The notes beneath the pieces were generated by a model. It saw only the letters and a list, made by a program, of their open reading frames with translations, was not told the origin of the DNA and made no database searches. 42,135 nucleotides of DNA from an uncultured Bacteroidales bacterium (lineage in GTDB: Bacteria; Bacteroidota; Bacteroidia; Bacteroidales; UBA932). Shown here in pieces: positions 25,734 through 34,436 of this stretch (position 1 is its first letter; each line of letters begins with the position of its first letter). The stretch is taken from contig ONBM01000007.1 in the NCBI GenBank assembly GCA_900316045.1, forward strand, positions 1 to 42,135. Direction: 5' to 3'. A program made the translations under genes and the position numbers.

Positions 25734-27557
25734 TCAGAATAGTTTTTCCACTTGCGTGGTGTTAATTATCGCCATTGTCTTGCGCCCCTTGCTGGTCAGT
25801 TCCGGGCTGCTGCACGATAGCAGTGAGTCCACGATTTTGCGGGCTTCGATGGGCGAAGTGACGGCGTTCTCGTTCGAGGCTCCTAATATAGCGAATTTTT
25901 CGGCAATAGAGGATTCTAGCGTGCCGGAAAGCGACAGGCTTTCGTCCGCAAGCATCATGGTGAGGTCTGAAATCATTTTCTCGACTTTTCCGGGCTCGGA
26001 GGAAAAGCCTTCAGGAACTCCATTGACTACTATCGTGTCGGTTCCGAAAGGAGTAATGTCGAAGCCCAGGGAAGTCAGCAGTTCCGATTTCTCATCGAAA
26101 AGAGACCTGCTAGCCACTCCAACTTCAACTTTTACGGGGAACATGCTGATTTGGGTCACGTGCTGGTTTTTTCTCAGGGCAGAAAGCATGCGCTCGTAAA
26201 TTATCTTCTCTCGAGCCCTGCGTATGTTCACGACCATGATTCCGTCATTGACTTGCGTCAGAATGTATTTTCCTTGAAGAATTAAAATCTGCGTGGTTGG
26301 AACCGTCTTGTCTTCGAATAACTTCCCATAATCCTGTCGCCTATCGACGTAGTCGCTCGGCTTTCCGTGCCAGGCATCACCGTCGGCGGCATATTCATTA
26401 TGCCCGCTTTGCATCGGTTTTTCGTTTCCTGCTAGCATCGGCTCAAACGGATTGTAAGAAGGGTCGAAAGGCATCTGCGGGGCCGTATCTGGCTTATATT
26501 CATTGAAATGCTGCCCCAGGACTGGCATGTCGTTGGCTTCTGGGTTGCTGAAATCTATGCCTCCGGCGAAGGAATTTTTGCCGATGGTCTCTTTAATGGC
26601 GGCCAGGATGACTTGGAATATGAAGGTGTCATCCTCGAACTTGACCTCTGTTTTGGTAGGGCTGATGTTCACATCGACCGAATGAGGGTCAACTTCCATG
26701 AATATGAAATATGAGGGGGTTACTCCTTCTGGGATCAGTCCCTCGTAGGCTTTCATTACGGCCTTGTGGAAATAGGGGCTTCGGAAATATCTCCCATTCA
26801 CGAAGAAGAACTGATTGCCTAGGGTTTTCTTGGCCGAGTCTGGCCGGCCCACGAAGCCGGAAAGTCTTACGACAGAGGTTTCGGCAGACACGTCCACGAT
26901 GTCCCCGACGACATTCTGGCCGAGCAGGTCCATAATCCTGAATTTTGTCGATTTGGCTTTGCCCAGGACGAAGATGTTCTTGCCATTATGCATCAGAGTG
27001 AATGCGATTTCCGGCCGAGTGAGGGCAACTTTCGTGAATTCTTCCACTATATGCCGGAACTCGACATTGTCGGATTTCAGGAATTTCCTTCTGGCCGGCA
27101 CATTGTAGAAAAGGTTCCGAACCGAGATATTCGTGCCTTTCGGGGTTGCAGCTTCAGTTGTTGAAACGTGTTCTGATGCAGCGAACTCCACTTGGCAGCC
27201 GATTCCCTCATCGGCAGTCCTGGTTTTCAGGGTTACTTCCGCCACGGCGGCTATCGAGGCCAGCGCCTCGCCACGGAATCCGAAAGTCATTATGTTATTA
27301 AGGTCCTCGGCATCGTAGATTTTCGATGTCGCATGACGCTCAAAACAAAGCACCGCATCGTCTGGAGCCATTCCGCAGCCATCGTCGATTACTTGAATCA
27401 AAGTTCTTCCGGAGTCGGTGATTATCACTGTGATTTGGCTTGCTCCAGCATCAACTGCATTCTCCACTAATTCCTTGACCACCGATGCAGGCCTTTGCAC
27501 AACCTCCCCGGCGGCTATCATGTTCGCTATGTTTCCTGGCAGAATCCTTAAGTCCAT
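25734..27557 (-). CDS. mutL: DNA mismatch repair protein MutL
   Basis: A 607-residue mismatch-repair ATPase. The N-terminal GHKL domain is intact: IAAGEVVQRPASVVKELVEN (residues ~12-31), DDGCGM, a FGFRGEALASIAAV motif and a GTNISVRNLFYNVPARRKF segment. The C-terminal dimerisation domain lies at ~430-607. At the position where endonuclease-type MutL has DQHAxxER, this protein reads VVNIRRAREKIIYERML, lacking the Asp and His. Nicking activity is therefore doubtful. It is in a minus-strand run with the small membrane protein upstream and rhomboid downstream. Confidence 0.95.
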   Translation of the reverse strand: MDLRILPGNIANMIAAGEVVQRPASVVKELVENAVDAGASQITVIITDSGRTLIQVIDDGCGMAPDDAVLCFERHATSKIYDAEDLNNIMTFGFRGEALASIAAVAEVTLKTRTADEGIGCQVEFAASEHVSTTEAATPKGTNISVRNLFYNVPARRKFLKSDNVEFRHIVEEFTKVALTRPEIAFTLMHNGKNIFVLGKAKSTKFRIMDLLGQNVVGDIVDVSAETSVVRLSGFVGRPDSAKKTLGNQFFFVNGRYFRSPYFHKAVMKAYEGLIPEGVTPSYFIFMEVDPHSVDVNISPTKTEVKFEDDTFIFQVILAAIKETIGKNSFAGGIDFSNPEANDMPVLGQHFNEYKPDTAPQMPFDPSYNPFEPMLAGNEKPMQSGHNEYAADGDAWHGKPSDYVDRRQDYGKLFEDKTVPTTQILILQGKYILTQVNDGIMVVNIRRAREKIIYERMLSALRKNQHVTQISMFPVKVEVGVASRSLFDEKSELLTSLGFDITPFGTDTIVVNGVPEGFSSEPGKVEKMISDLTMMLADESLSLSGTLESSIAEKFAILGASNENAVTSPIEARKIVDSLLSCSSPELTSKGRKTMAIINTTQVEKLF

Positions 27558-27573
27558 GGTATTTCAATTATGG

Positions 27574-27594
27574 ATGCTGAACCAATTTCAGCAT
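27574..27594. repeat. Small palindrome between mutL and its upstream gene
   Basis: ATGCTGAA (27574-27581) pairs perfectly with TTCAGCAT (27587-27594) around a 5-base loop, followed by a TGTCATCCCGAG-type sequence (27616 onward). It looks like a REP-type intergenic palindrome inserted inside an operon. It has no U run and is unlikely to be a terminator. Confidence 0.5.
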
Positions 27595-27636
27595 GAACGA
27601 TCATCGCCTCTTGTCATCCCGAGCCTGACTCAAGAA

Positions 27637-27936
27637 CTATAGCAGCGAGAAGAATTTCGTGAAATAAATGAGGATGACGAACAGCAGGACCAGGCCTACA
27701 ATCCCAATTATAGTTTGGAACTTGCCAGAAGAACGCCTTCTCTCATAATTGCCATTTCTTAGAGAGCCCTTAATGTAGCTCCCTGGCACATATTTCCCTT
27801 CTTTTTTCTCTTTTTCTAAAGATCCGTCCACTTTGCCAAAAATGCGCTTACGCTCCTCCTCGTCCTTATCGTAGTAGATAGGCCGGTAATTGAAAGTCCT
27901 GTGATCCTGCTGGCCAGGAAAATTAAAGAATCCCAT
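27637..27936 (-). CDS. Small tail-anchored membrane protein, unknown function
   Basis: About 99 residues starting at MGFFNFPGQ (ATG 27936). The frame is also open from a GTG at 27960, but that GTG lies inside the -7 element, so the ATG is preferred. Residues ~1-70 are charged and polar (YYDKDEEERKRIFG, LEKEKKEGKYVPGSY). A single hydrophobic helix QTIIGIVGLVLLFVILIYF ends the protein, which suggests a C-terminal anchor with a cytoplasmic N-terminal part. I recognise a conserved Bacteroidetes-type architecture but no function. It is the first gene of the mutL-rhomboid-EEP run. Confidence 0.8.
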   Translation of the reverse strand: MGFFNFPGQQDHRTFNYRPIYYDKDEEERKRIFGKVDGSLEKEKKEGKYVPGSYIKGSLRNGNYERRRSSGKFQTIIGIVGLVLLFVILIYFTKFFSLL

Positions 27937-27959
27937 CGCAATCGTTTTTCTAGTCTCCA

Positions 27960-27989
27960 CAAATTTAACGAAATTATCGATTCATTCAA
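27960..27989 (-). promoter_or_regulatory. Promoter of the small membrane protein / mutL run
   Basis: On the minus strand TTG (27989-27987), 19 bases, then TAAATTTG (27967-27960): a full match to the Bacteroidetes consensus. Transcription would begin near 27953, which excludes GTG 27960 as a start. Confidence 0.7.
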
Positions 27990-28027
27990 TAAAGATTCGT
28001 AAATTCGCTTTACTCAAATGAATAACC

Positions 28028-30295
28028 ATGAATTATAATCGCGAAGCTTTACGTAAGGTGGCGTTTCTCATTCCGGGCGTCATTGCCATTGCCTCTATGG
28101 CGATAGTCTCAGGCTGCCAGTCAAACACTTTTTCAGAAGGGGCGGAAGATTTTGCTAGCTATGTGGACGTAAAGATCGGCTCAGGCGGCCACGGCCATGT
28201 TTTCGTAGGCGCTAGCGTGCCGTTCGGCGCGGTTCAGCTTGGCCCGACCAGCATTCCTCAATCTTGGGACTGGTGCTCTGGCTACCATGCTTGCGATTCC
28301 ACCGTAATTGGTTTCTCACACACGCACTTGAGTGGGACTGGAATCGGAGACTTGTTCGATGTCACTCTGATGCCAGTGGTGGGTTCAGTGATTTACGCCA
28401 GGGGGATCGAGCCTTCAGATGCTTCCGCCGAGGCCATTGCTTCCGCCCAGGCTTCCGGGATGTGGTCTTTCGCAGACCGTTCTAAGGAAGTAGCCGAGCC
28501 GGGCTACTACAGCGTGCCTCTGACTCGTTACGGGATAACCGCTGAGATGACGTCTACATGCAGGGTAGGGTTCAGCCGCTACTCTTTCCCTGCCTCGGAC
28601 AGTTCCGCAGTCGTCATGGATTTAGTGAACGGAGGCTGCTGGGACGCATTATACGATTCTGAAATAGAAGTGGTCAACGATAGCACCCTGAGGGGCTGGC
28701 GTTTTTCCCATGGCTGGGCAAAAGACCAGAAACTGTATTATTTCGCAAGATTCTCCAAGCCATTCGATGACATTGATTTCTACGATGAAAAAGGCTCGCC
28801 GATAAAGGACGGCAACGATAAGGCCGAGGCTTCGTCGCAAAAGGCTTTCGGGCGTGCCTGCTTCAAGACCACGGAGGGGGAGCGAATCATGGTGAAGGTC
28901 GCCATTTCTCCGGTCAGCATGGAAAAGGCTGAAATGAATATGTCTAAGGAGCTTCCGGGCTGGGATTTCGACGGCACTCGCCAGGCTGCCAGGAAGGCTT
29001 GGAATGATGAACTTGGCAAGGTCCGGGTGAAAACATCCGATGCCGATGCCAGGACAGTCCTCTATACTGCCTTGTATCACAGCATGATAGAGCCAGCTAC
29101 GTTCTCAGATGCCGATGCTGACACTACTGCCTACACGGTGTTCTCGCTCTGGGACACCTACAGGGCTGAAATGCCTCTCATGACCATAATCCATCCGGAA
29201 AAAGAGAATGACATGGTGCGTACCATGTTAGGAATATTCTGCCGTCAGGGCCGACTGCCTGTGTGGCATCTTTGGGGCAACGAGACTGACTGCATGGTAG
29301 GGGATCCTGGGTCAATAGTCGTCGCGGATGCTCTGGTGAAAGGTTTCGATGGATTCAGCAAGGATCTTGCATGGACTGCTCTGAAAACCACGGCGATGAC
29401 AACCGAAAGGGGAAAAGGCCTGCGTCAGGAATATGGCTTCATTCCTTCCGACCTCTACAATGAGTCAATAGGGAATGACATGGAATATGCCATAGCAGAT
29501 GGCGCCGTGGCTAATGCTGCTGAATATCTTGGGAAGGCCGAGGATGCCAGATTCTTCCGAGAAAGAAGCCATTCCTACAGGCATTACATGGACACGGTGA
29601 CGCTTCAGGCTCGGGGAAGAATGTCGGACGGCAGCTGGAGGACCCCTTTCAATCCGTACTATTCCAATCATCGCGAGCAGGACTACGTAGAGGGTACTGC
29701 CTGGCAGTACACATGGCTTGCCCCTCAGGATTTCGATGGGCTGGTGGCTTTCTATGGCTCTAAAGAGAAGCTCGTGGAAAGGCTGGATACTTTGTTCAAC
29801 GCAGATTCGAAGATAGAGGGCGAGAACGTGTCCGCAGACATTTCCGGATTGATCGGGCAATATGTTCACGGCAATGAGCCTAGCCATCATATAATATATT
29901 TCTATACTATGGCTGGCGCTCCTGGCAAGGCTGCCGATTATGTGAGGAGGGTTTACAAAGAGATGTACAATGTCTCTTGCGAGGGCCTTGCCGGCAACGA
30001 GGATGCCGGACAGATGAGCGCATGGTACATCATGTCTTCAATGGGCTTCTATGAGGTGGAACCTGCTTCGACTAAGTTCTGGTTCGGAGCTCCGAATTTC
30101 GAAGAAATGTGGGTGAAGGTCTCAGGAGGCACTCTTCACATCAAGGCCGATGGACTTAGCGATGAGAATAAATATATTCAGAGCGTAACTTTCAATGGGA
30201 AGCCCGTCGCGACAGGCTACATTGAATATTCCGACATCGCCTCCGGCGGCGATCTCATCTATTCCATGGGTCCGCTGCCGAAGCTCTGGTATTGA
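28028..30295 (+). CDS. GH92 family alpha-mannosidase, lipoprotein
   Basis: A 755-residue exported glycoside hydrolase that should remove mannose from alpha-mannosides such as N-glycans or fungal mannan, using calcium. The N-terminus ends in the lipobox IVSGC (Cys ~30). GH92 landmarks are YVDVKIGSGGHGHVFVGASV, GFSHTHLSGTG, SLWDTYRAEMPLMTIIHPE, HLWGNETDCMVGD, DYVEGTAWQYTWLAPQDF, HGNEPSHHIIYFY and GNEDAGQMSAWYIMSSMGFY with the acidic catalytic residues. The length is typical. A weak -7 (TAAATTCG, 28000-28007) precedes it. It stands alone without SusC/SusD neighbours. Confidence 0.95.
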   Translation: MNYNREALRKVAFLIPGVIAIASMAIVSGCQSNTFSEGAEDFASYVDVKIGSGGHGHVFVGASVPFGAVQLGPTSIPQSWDWCSGYHACDSTVIGFSHTHLSGTGIGDLFDVTLMPVVGSVIYARGIEPSDASAEAIASAQASGMWSFADRSKEVAEPGYYSVPLTRYGITAEMTSTCRVGFSRYSFPASDSSAVVMDLVNGGCWDALYDSEIEVVNDSTLRGWRFSHGWAKDQKLYYFARFSKPFDDIDFYDEKGSPIKDGNDKAEASSQKAFGRACFKTTEGERIMVKVAISPVSMEKAEMNMSKELPGWDFDGTRQAARKAWNDELGKVRVKTSDADARTVLYTALYHSMIEPATFSDADADTTAYTVFSLWDTYRAEMPLMTIIHPEKENDMVRTMLGIFCRQGRLPVWHLWGNETDCMVGDPGSIVVADALVKGFDGFSKDLAWTALKTTAMTTERGKGLRQEYGFIPSDLYNESIGNDMEYAIADGAVANAAEYLGKAEDARFFRERSHSYRHYMDTVTLQARGRMSDGSWRTPFNPYYSNHREQDYVEGTAWQYTWLAPQDFDGLVAFYGSKEKLVERLDTLFNADSKIEGENVSADISGLIGQYVHGNEPSHHIIYFYTMAGAPGKAADYVRRVYKEMYNVSCEGLAGNEDAGQMSAWYIMSSMGFYEVEPASTKFWFGAPNFEEMWVKVSGGTLHIKADGLSDENKYIQSVTFNGKPVATGYIEYSDIASGGDLIYSMGPLPKLWY

Positions 30296-30354
30296 ATCCC
30301 ATCAGGACTTGCACGCACCACCTCGTCAACGTGCACGACCCACTACCACCGTCT

Positions 30355-30434
30355 CGGTGTGCAAATCGACCCTTTTACACACCGCGAGACCGCTAACCCC
30401 GTAACGGTGTGCAAATCGAGCCTTTTGCACGCCC
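30355..30434. repeat. Two units of the 50-bp palindromic repeat family
   Basis: Two units begin at 30355 and 30405, again 50 bp apart, each with the arms CGGTGTGC and GCACACCG-like around a loop. They belong to the same family as 1627-2060 but in reverse orientation. The second unit's right arm is degraded. They fill the space after the GH92 stop; the rest of 30296-30572 shows nothing else I can support. Confidence 0.75.
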
Positions 30435-30572
30435 GAGGCTTCGTGATGATACAACAATGTTGTGAGGTGATGGCCAGGATGATGGTTAGTATTCATAAAA
30501 ATATTTTTCTTTAACTAATTGAAGGTAAGCAATAGTTACCTTGAGGCTACTATATAACTCTTAAGTGCCTTC

Positions 30573-30603
30573 TTGCGGAATTTATATTATTGATGCACCT
30601 TTG
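30573..30603 (+). promoter_or_regulatory. Promoter of the NAD(P)-binding protein gene
   Basis: TTG (30573-30575), 20 bases, then CACCTTTG (30596-30603), one mismatch from TAnnTTTG. It predicts a 5' leader of about 75 bases. A repeated GTAAGCAATAGTTACC inverted-type sequence (30527-30542) upstream might bind a regulator. Confidence 0.55.
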
Positions 30604-30684
30604 CACTCGAAAAGAAATAAAGTAACTTTTGGTAAGTAATAATTAGGCCGTCAATAAAGTAATACACATTAAAAATAAAGTATC

Positions 30685-31338
30685 ATGGAAAAGGTTTTAT
30701 TAATCGGCGCAAGTGGTTTTGTCGGTAGCGCAATCTTAAACGAGTTGTTGAACAGAGGTCATGAGGTGACTGCAGTGGTTAGAAATGTTTCAAAGATTTC
30801 CCCTCGCAAGAATCTGACAGTAGTAAATCAGGATGTTGCCGACGTAGACGCTATCGCCAAGCTGGCGGAAGGCAAGGATGCAATCATTTCGGCTTACAAC
30901 CCTGGTTGGACTAATCCTGACATCAAGCATCTTATCGAGACCAATTACCCGAAGATCGTAGAGGCAGCCAAGAAATCAGGCGTGAAACGCCTCTTGATAG
31001 TTGGTGGTGCCGGCACGCTGTTCTGTGCACCTGGTTTGCGCGTGGTAGACTCTGGTGCCATCCCTGCTGAGATAATGGATGGCGTGCGTCCATTGGGGGA
31101 CTTTTATCTGAACGAGCTGTCTAAGGAGAAAGATATTGACTGGATATTCTTCTCACCTGCCGGAGCCTTTGACGAAAATGGGACCCGCACAGGCAAGTTC
31201 CGCCTCGGCAAGGATGATCTCATAGTTGATCCTCAGACCAACAGCAGCCATATCTCTGTACAGGACTATGCTGTGGCAATGGTTGACGAGCTAGAGAAAC
31301 CTGCTCACCACAAGGAACGCTTCACCATCGGCTACTAA
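30685..31338 (+). CDS. NAD(P)-dependent oxidoreductase, NAD(P)H-binding atypical SDR
   Basis: A 217-residue protein with the dinucleotide motif GASGFVGSAI (GxxGxxG) at residues ~8-17. AVVRNVSKI follows for NADP-type recognition, then the LLIVGGAGTLFCAPG strand and the VQDYAVAMVDELE end typical of the NmrA/SDR a5-like group. It lacks the YxxxK catalytic pair of classical SDRs, so it may be a quinone or flavin reductase-like enzyme or a redox sensor. In many Bacteroidetes such genes lie next to an HxlR regulator, but none is visible here. It stands alone with its own promoter. Substrate unknown. Confidence 0.87.
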   Translation: MEKVLLIGASGFVGSAILNELLNRGHEVTAVVRNVSKISPRKNLTVVNQDVADVDAIAKLAEGKDAIISAYNPGWTNPDIKHLIETNYPKIVEAAKKSGVKRLLIVGGAGTLFCAPGLRVVDSGAIPAEIMDGVRPLGDFYLNELSKEKDIDWIFFSPAGAFDENGTRTGKFRLGKDDLIVDPQTNSSHISVQDYAVAMVDELEKPAHHKERFTIGY

Positions 31339-31691
31339 AAGGCTGCCAGATCGGAATAATGCAACTTGATCGGGATAATTCAACTTCAAACCGGGCGCAG
31401 CTGTGCGTGCAAGCTATTGAATAATAGTTTATTGCATCGTAGAGCGTGCTCGGTTTCATTACTTTGACGAAGAACCGCGGGGATTTGGACCGTACTGATG
31501 GCGTTTTGTAAACAATTGGGTATTAAATTGTTGATAAGTGGTTATGGCACGGTTCCTATTTCGTCATGCAGACCGTACGTGTGCCTTTCGTGACTTGTTG
31601 ATTGTGAATAGGCTTTTTTACAGTGCCCGTACGGTCCCGTCATCCTATATTATCTCTCTGAAAATATTGGATGACGGCGATAAAAGAGTCT
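31339..31691. other. Non-coding region with an inverted repeat
   Basis: No gene is supported. GATCGGAATAATGCAACTT and a GATCGGGATAATTCAACTT variant form a short direct repeat just after the stop (31352-31386). GACCGTACG (31571-31579) and CGTACGGTC (31628-31636) form a perfect 9-bp inverted repeat 48 bases apart, with another GGACCGTAC at about 31518. The purpose of these is unknown. Confidence 0.4.
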
Positions 31692-31882
31692 AGATTCCGG
31701 ATCGAGTCCGGAATGACGGGATAAACGAGCCCAGATTCCGGATCGAGTCCGGAATGATGTGAGGGAAATGGATACGGCTACCCACACATGATGGTGTCGC
31801 GGAAGTTTGCCTAGGCGCTGGTGGGGTTGGGTGTCCGTTAGGGTTTTGTAAAATGGAAGAAGGCGGCGGTGTTGGGTGTCCG
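31692..31882. repeat. Repeat cluster: 41-bp palindromic units plus rsmE-derived tandem units
   Basis: Two 41-bp units with the palindrome ATTCCGGA-TCGAG-TCCGGAAT start at 31692 and 31733. From 31733 the sequence runs parallel to 35644 onward (same GATGTGAGGGAAATGG flank, same GGAAGTTTGC) and then has TTGGGTGTCCGTTAG-type tandem units. It is one arm of the long direct repeat whose other arm ends inside rsmE. Confidence 0.75.
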
Positions 31883-31945
31883 TTAGAGTTTTGCGAAATG
31901 GAGGTAGGCGGCTGTGACTGCGGTTACGGCCGCTGTTTCTGTTCT
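31883..31945 (-). pseudogene. Detached 3' end of rsmE
   Basis: Read on the minus strand, these 21 codons encode RTETAAVTAVTAAYLHFAKL and a stop. That is almost the exact C-terminus of the intact rsmE at 35891-36829 (RTETAAVTAATATYLHFAKP). Upstream of this, homology to rsmE fades within a few codons and the secreted-protein gene begins. The fragment cannot be expressed as RsmE. It marks a duplicated gene end about 3.9 kb from the intact copy and in the same orientation. Confidence 0.8.
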
Positions 31946-31960
31946 GATAAGAGAGGTTCT

Positions 31961-32530
31961 CTAGAACAGATGGGTTGTTGCGTAACCATGGGACTGCTTT
32001 TCCTTCTTCAGTTCGTCGGACAGGTAGCACACCATCTCCGCTTTCAGAAATTTCTCCAGCTCGTAGAACTTTTCTATCGGTATGGCGTTGTACGGGTTGC
32101 CGGTCACGCCCTTCTTGTACCAGGTGATGAATTTGACCTCAAGCGTCCTCCCTGTCTGCGTGTCGACGCAGTACTTTATGATGATGAATCCATAGCGTGA
32201 GTATTTCTCAATCTCCTCATCCGTGAACACCTTCCTTACTATTTCGTCGTACTTGTCGTAGTCTATGCCTGCCGGAGTCCCCATCCCAGTGGCGTAAGTG
32301 TAGTACCGCACTGGATTGGAGCCAACCTTATATCGAAGCTCATCGATAAGGTGGTTTTTCTTATTGCTCAGGTAAAGGCCTTTTGAAGCGCGAGATATTT
32401 TATAGACCTCCCCATAACAGGCAATCTCTGTTTTCCCCGAATAGTAGTCCTGTGAGGAAGCAGCTGTCGTGAAGAATGTGGCGAACAAGAGCGGCAAAAG
32501 GCATCTGGTTGCATTTAGTGTCATAATCAT
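31961..32530 (-). CDS. Secreted protein of unknown function, tandem paralogue 1
   Basis: 189 residues (or 187 from the second Met). An N-terminal signal peptide (LLPLLFATFFTTAASS) precedes a mature domain of ~160 residues beginning QDYYSGKTEIACYGEVYKIS. The segment GFIIIKYCVDTQTGRTLEVK followed by NAIPIEKFYELEKFLKAE recalls the Bacteroides DUF5043 type. That assignment is tentative and no function is known. It is about 90% identical to the next gene over the mature part and differs completely in the signal peptide. Both lie in the block between duplicated rsmE ends. Its stop lies 15 bases from the rsmE fragment. Confidence 0.75.
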   Translation of the reverse strand: MIMTLNATRCLLPLLFATFFTTAASSQDYYSGKTEIACYGEVYKISRASKGLYLSNKKNHLIDELRYKVGSNPVRYYTYATGMGTPAGIDYDKYDEIVRKVFTDEEIEKYSRYGFIIIKYCVDTQTGRTLEVKFITWYKKGVTGNPYNAIPIEKFYELEKFLKAEMVCYLSDELKKEKQSHGYATTHLF

Positions 32531-32609
32531 ATGTTTCAGGCTGTTCTGCCAACGAATATATTATTAAAACTTCTCCTCATCATCTTTTCGATTGCAGCTG
32601 GCTAAAGGA

Positions 32610-33176
32610 CTAGAACAGGTCGGTTGTTGTGTAGCCATGAGACTGCTTCTCCTTCTTCAGTTCGTCGGACAGGGAGCACACCATCTCAGCCTTCAGCAAT
32701 TTCTCCAGCTCGTAGAACTTTTCTATCGGTATGGCGTTGTACGGGTTGCCGGTCACGCCCTTCTTGTACCAGGAAACGAATTCTACCTCAAGCGTCCTCC
32801 CTGTCTGCGTGTCGACGCAGTACCTTATGATGATGAACCCATAGCGTGAGTATTTCTCAATCTCCTCATCCGTGAACACCTTCCTCACGATTTCGTCGTA
32901 CTTGTCGTAATCTATGTCTGCCGGAGTCCCCATCCCGGTGGCGTAACTGTAATACCGCACGGGATTGGAGCCAACCTTATATCGAAGCTCATCGATAAGG
33001 TGGTTTTTCTTATTGCTCAGGTAAAGGCCTTTTGAAGCGCGAGATATTTTATAGACCTCTCCATTACAGGCAATCTCCGTTTTCCCCGAATAGTAGTCCT
33101 GAGAGGAAGCTGGCGGAGGAAAGGCCATCGCCAGTGTCAAAGACAAGATGATTAATGAGAATAACTTTATTTTCAT
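32610..33176 (-). CDS. Secreted protein of unknown function, tandem paralogue 2
   Basis: 188 residues with a different signal peptide (MKIKLFSLIILSLTLAMAF) but a mature region that matches the neighbour from QDYYSGKTEIA to the C-terminus, ending TTDLF instead of TTHLF. The two genes also share a few bases beyond the stop (CTAGAACAG), so the duplication unit spans the mature coding region and not the promoter. The mature parts are small, single-domain and Lys/Tyr-rich, probably periplasmic or surface-exposed. It lies 78 bases upstream of paralogue 1 on the same strand. The upstream promoter is not clear. Confidence 0.75.
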   Translation of the reverse strand: MKIKLFSLIILSLTLAMAFPPPASSQDYYSGKTEIACNGEVYKISRASKGLYLSNKKNHLIDELRYKVGSNPVRYYSYATGMGTPADIDYDKYDEIVRKVFTDEEIEKYSRYGFIIIRYCVDTQTGRTLEVEFVSWYKKGVTGNPYNAIPIEKFYELEKLLKAEMVCSLSDELKKEKQSHGYTTTDLF

Positions 33177-33215
33177 GATTCATTATTATTTAATCGTAAA
33201 ATTGATTATAACATT

Positions 33216-33352
33216 TCAAAATATAATCCAAATTTCGGCCATCGTCGCTCCTGGGATAACTATGCTGCCACCACCACCGCCGCAAGACCCTGGATCTTGC
33301 GACTGATCATTTTCATAGGGGTTATCTGGGTTAGGGTCATCAGGGCGGGTAC
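33216..33352 (-). other. Alternative-frame C-terminal tail of the lipoprotein
   Basis: This out-of-frame stretch encodes about 40 residues containing DPNPDNPYEND and SCGGGGGSIVIPG before a TGA. The frame is open only from about 33353 (a TGA precedes it), which confines the shift to roughly 33340-33352. Joining it to the lipoprotein restores a plausible ~330-residue protein. Confidence 0.55.
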
Positions 33353-34219
33353 GTCAGAATTCCCAAAGCAAAAGGCCGTATCTAAATACCACCAAGGGTT
33401 ATCACCGTCGCCATATGCCGTGGAATCACCATAACAATATGCTGTGCTATCTATTTCATCATAGTACCATGTTGAGTCTGACCTGAACGAATAATTCCTC
33501 TTCGGAAACAACGCATTATGAATCTTTCGAACTTGCAATCCGTCCATGATGCGTTTAAAAGAGATACTGCGCTTGAAAATATCAGATCTGTCCTTAATGC
33601 CTAGCATGCTAACGCAAGGACCTGGTTCTCCGTCAATGATTCTGTCTACGCGTACTATTTTCCCTGAAAGTTTTGTGTAAATAATTAGCCCGGAAAAGTC
33701 GTGAAGCCTGCCATCGTTGCGGAAATCCCTTTCGAGCCGAATCCTCTTGTGTGTCTTTGTATAGGAATCGTCGGCCACGATAGTCATCACATAGGCTCCA
33801 TCATTCCCTGTCTGCGGGTTTCTGACGACGACCACACGCTGATGACTGTCGAGGCTAATCCTGCCGCCTTTCTCATCTCGCATGTAAAAGATAAGCGATT
33901 GTTCAGAAAAAAGCGGAGCCTCACAGTTATCGATGCCTGTACGTGTTCCGCGATATGAAGCTGATTTGGACCAATCTGCCTCAATAAGTCCTTGACTTAG
34001 AAAAATGTCTCCGAATTTAGAAGGCTCTTCTGAGTTCGACAGTTTCTCAATCTCAGAATTGAAGATAGCTTCAGCGTCAGACGATGACAGTTCGCAGATC
34101 GCATTCAATTCGGGCGACCTTATTTGATCTTCATTGTCAAACGAACACGAAGGTACTATTGCTATGGCAAACGCTATCGCTATCAATCGGCCATAATTCA
34201 AGATCTTTTGTGATCTCAT
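33260..34219 (-). CDS. Lipoprotein of unknown function with frameshifted C-terminus
   Basis: The open frame gives 319 residues with the lipobox region AFAIAIVPSC (Cys ~26). A middle domain contains LIFYMRDEKGGRISLDSHQRV and FSGLIIYTKLSGKIVRVDRI. The last ~30 residues (VPALMTLTQITPMKM...) look unnatural. In another minus-strand frame, beginning around 33352-33340, the sequence encodes PDDPNPDNPYENDQSQDPG, then SCGGGGG, and ends at a TGA at 33216-33218. That tail looks like a genuine Bacteroidetes protein end, so a single-base change near 33340-33352 has probably shifted the frame. It may be a recent pseudogene or a sequencing error. Confidence 0.65.
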   Translation of the reverse strand: MRSQKILNYGRLIAIAFAIAIVPSCSFDNEDQIRSPELNAICELSSSDAEAIFNSEIEKLSNSEEPSKFGDIFLSQGLIEADWSKSASYRGTRTGIDNCEAPLFSEQSLIFYMRDEKGGRISLDSHQRVVVVRNPQTGNDGAYVMTIVADDSYTKTHKRIRLERDFRNDGRLHDFSGLIIYTKLSGKIVRVDRIIDGEPGPCVSMLGIKDRSDIFKRSISFKRIMDGLQVRKIHNALFPKRNYSFRSDSTWYYDEIDSTAYCYGDSTAYGDGDNPWWYLDTAFCFGNSDVPALMTLTQITPMKMISRKIQGLAAVVVAA

Positions 34220-34436
34220 AGTGATTTAATGTATAGTTAATAGTTTAAGTGCCGTAAAAATAACAAAAATGAATATTAGTCTCAAAAATTTTTATAATAT
34301 TAAACAATAAATTCCGTATTAGTTGTATTTATTAAGCTAAAAACGTTTTGTGAAAGCGCAATGGGTCAAGTCCCAAACCCTGTGTTAAAGAATATACCAT
34401 GTCATCCTTAACTATACTCCCCATCATCCTGCACGC

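Noticed and set aside
31571..31636. Ends of an insertion sequence
   Set aside because: The 9-bp inverted repeat encloses only 48 bases with no coding capacity and no target duplication.
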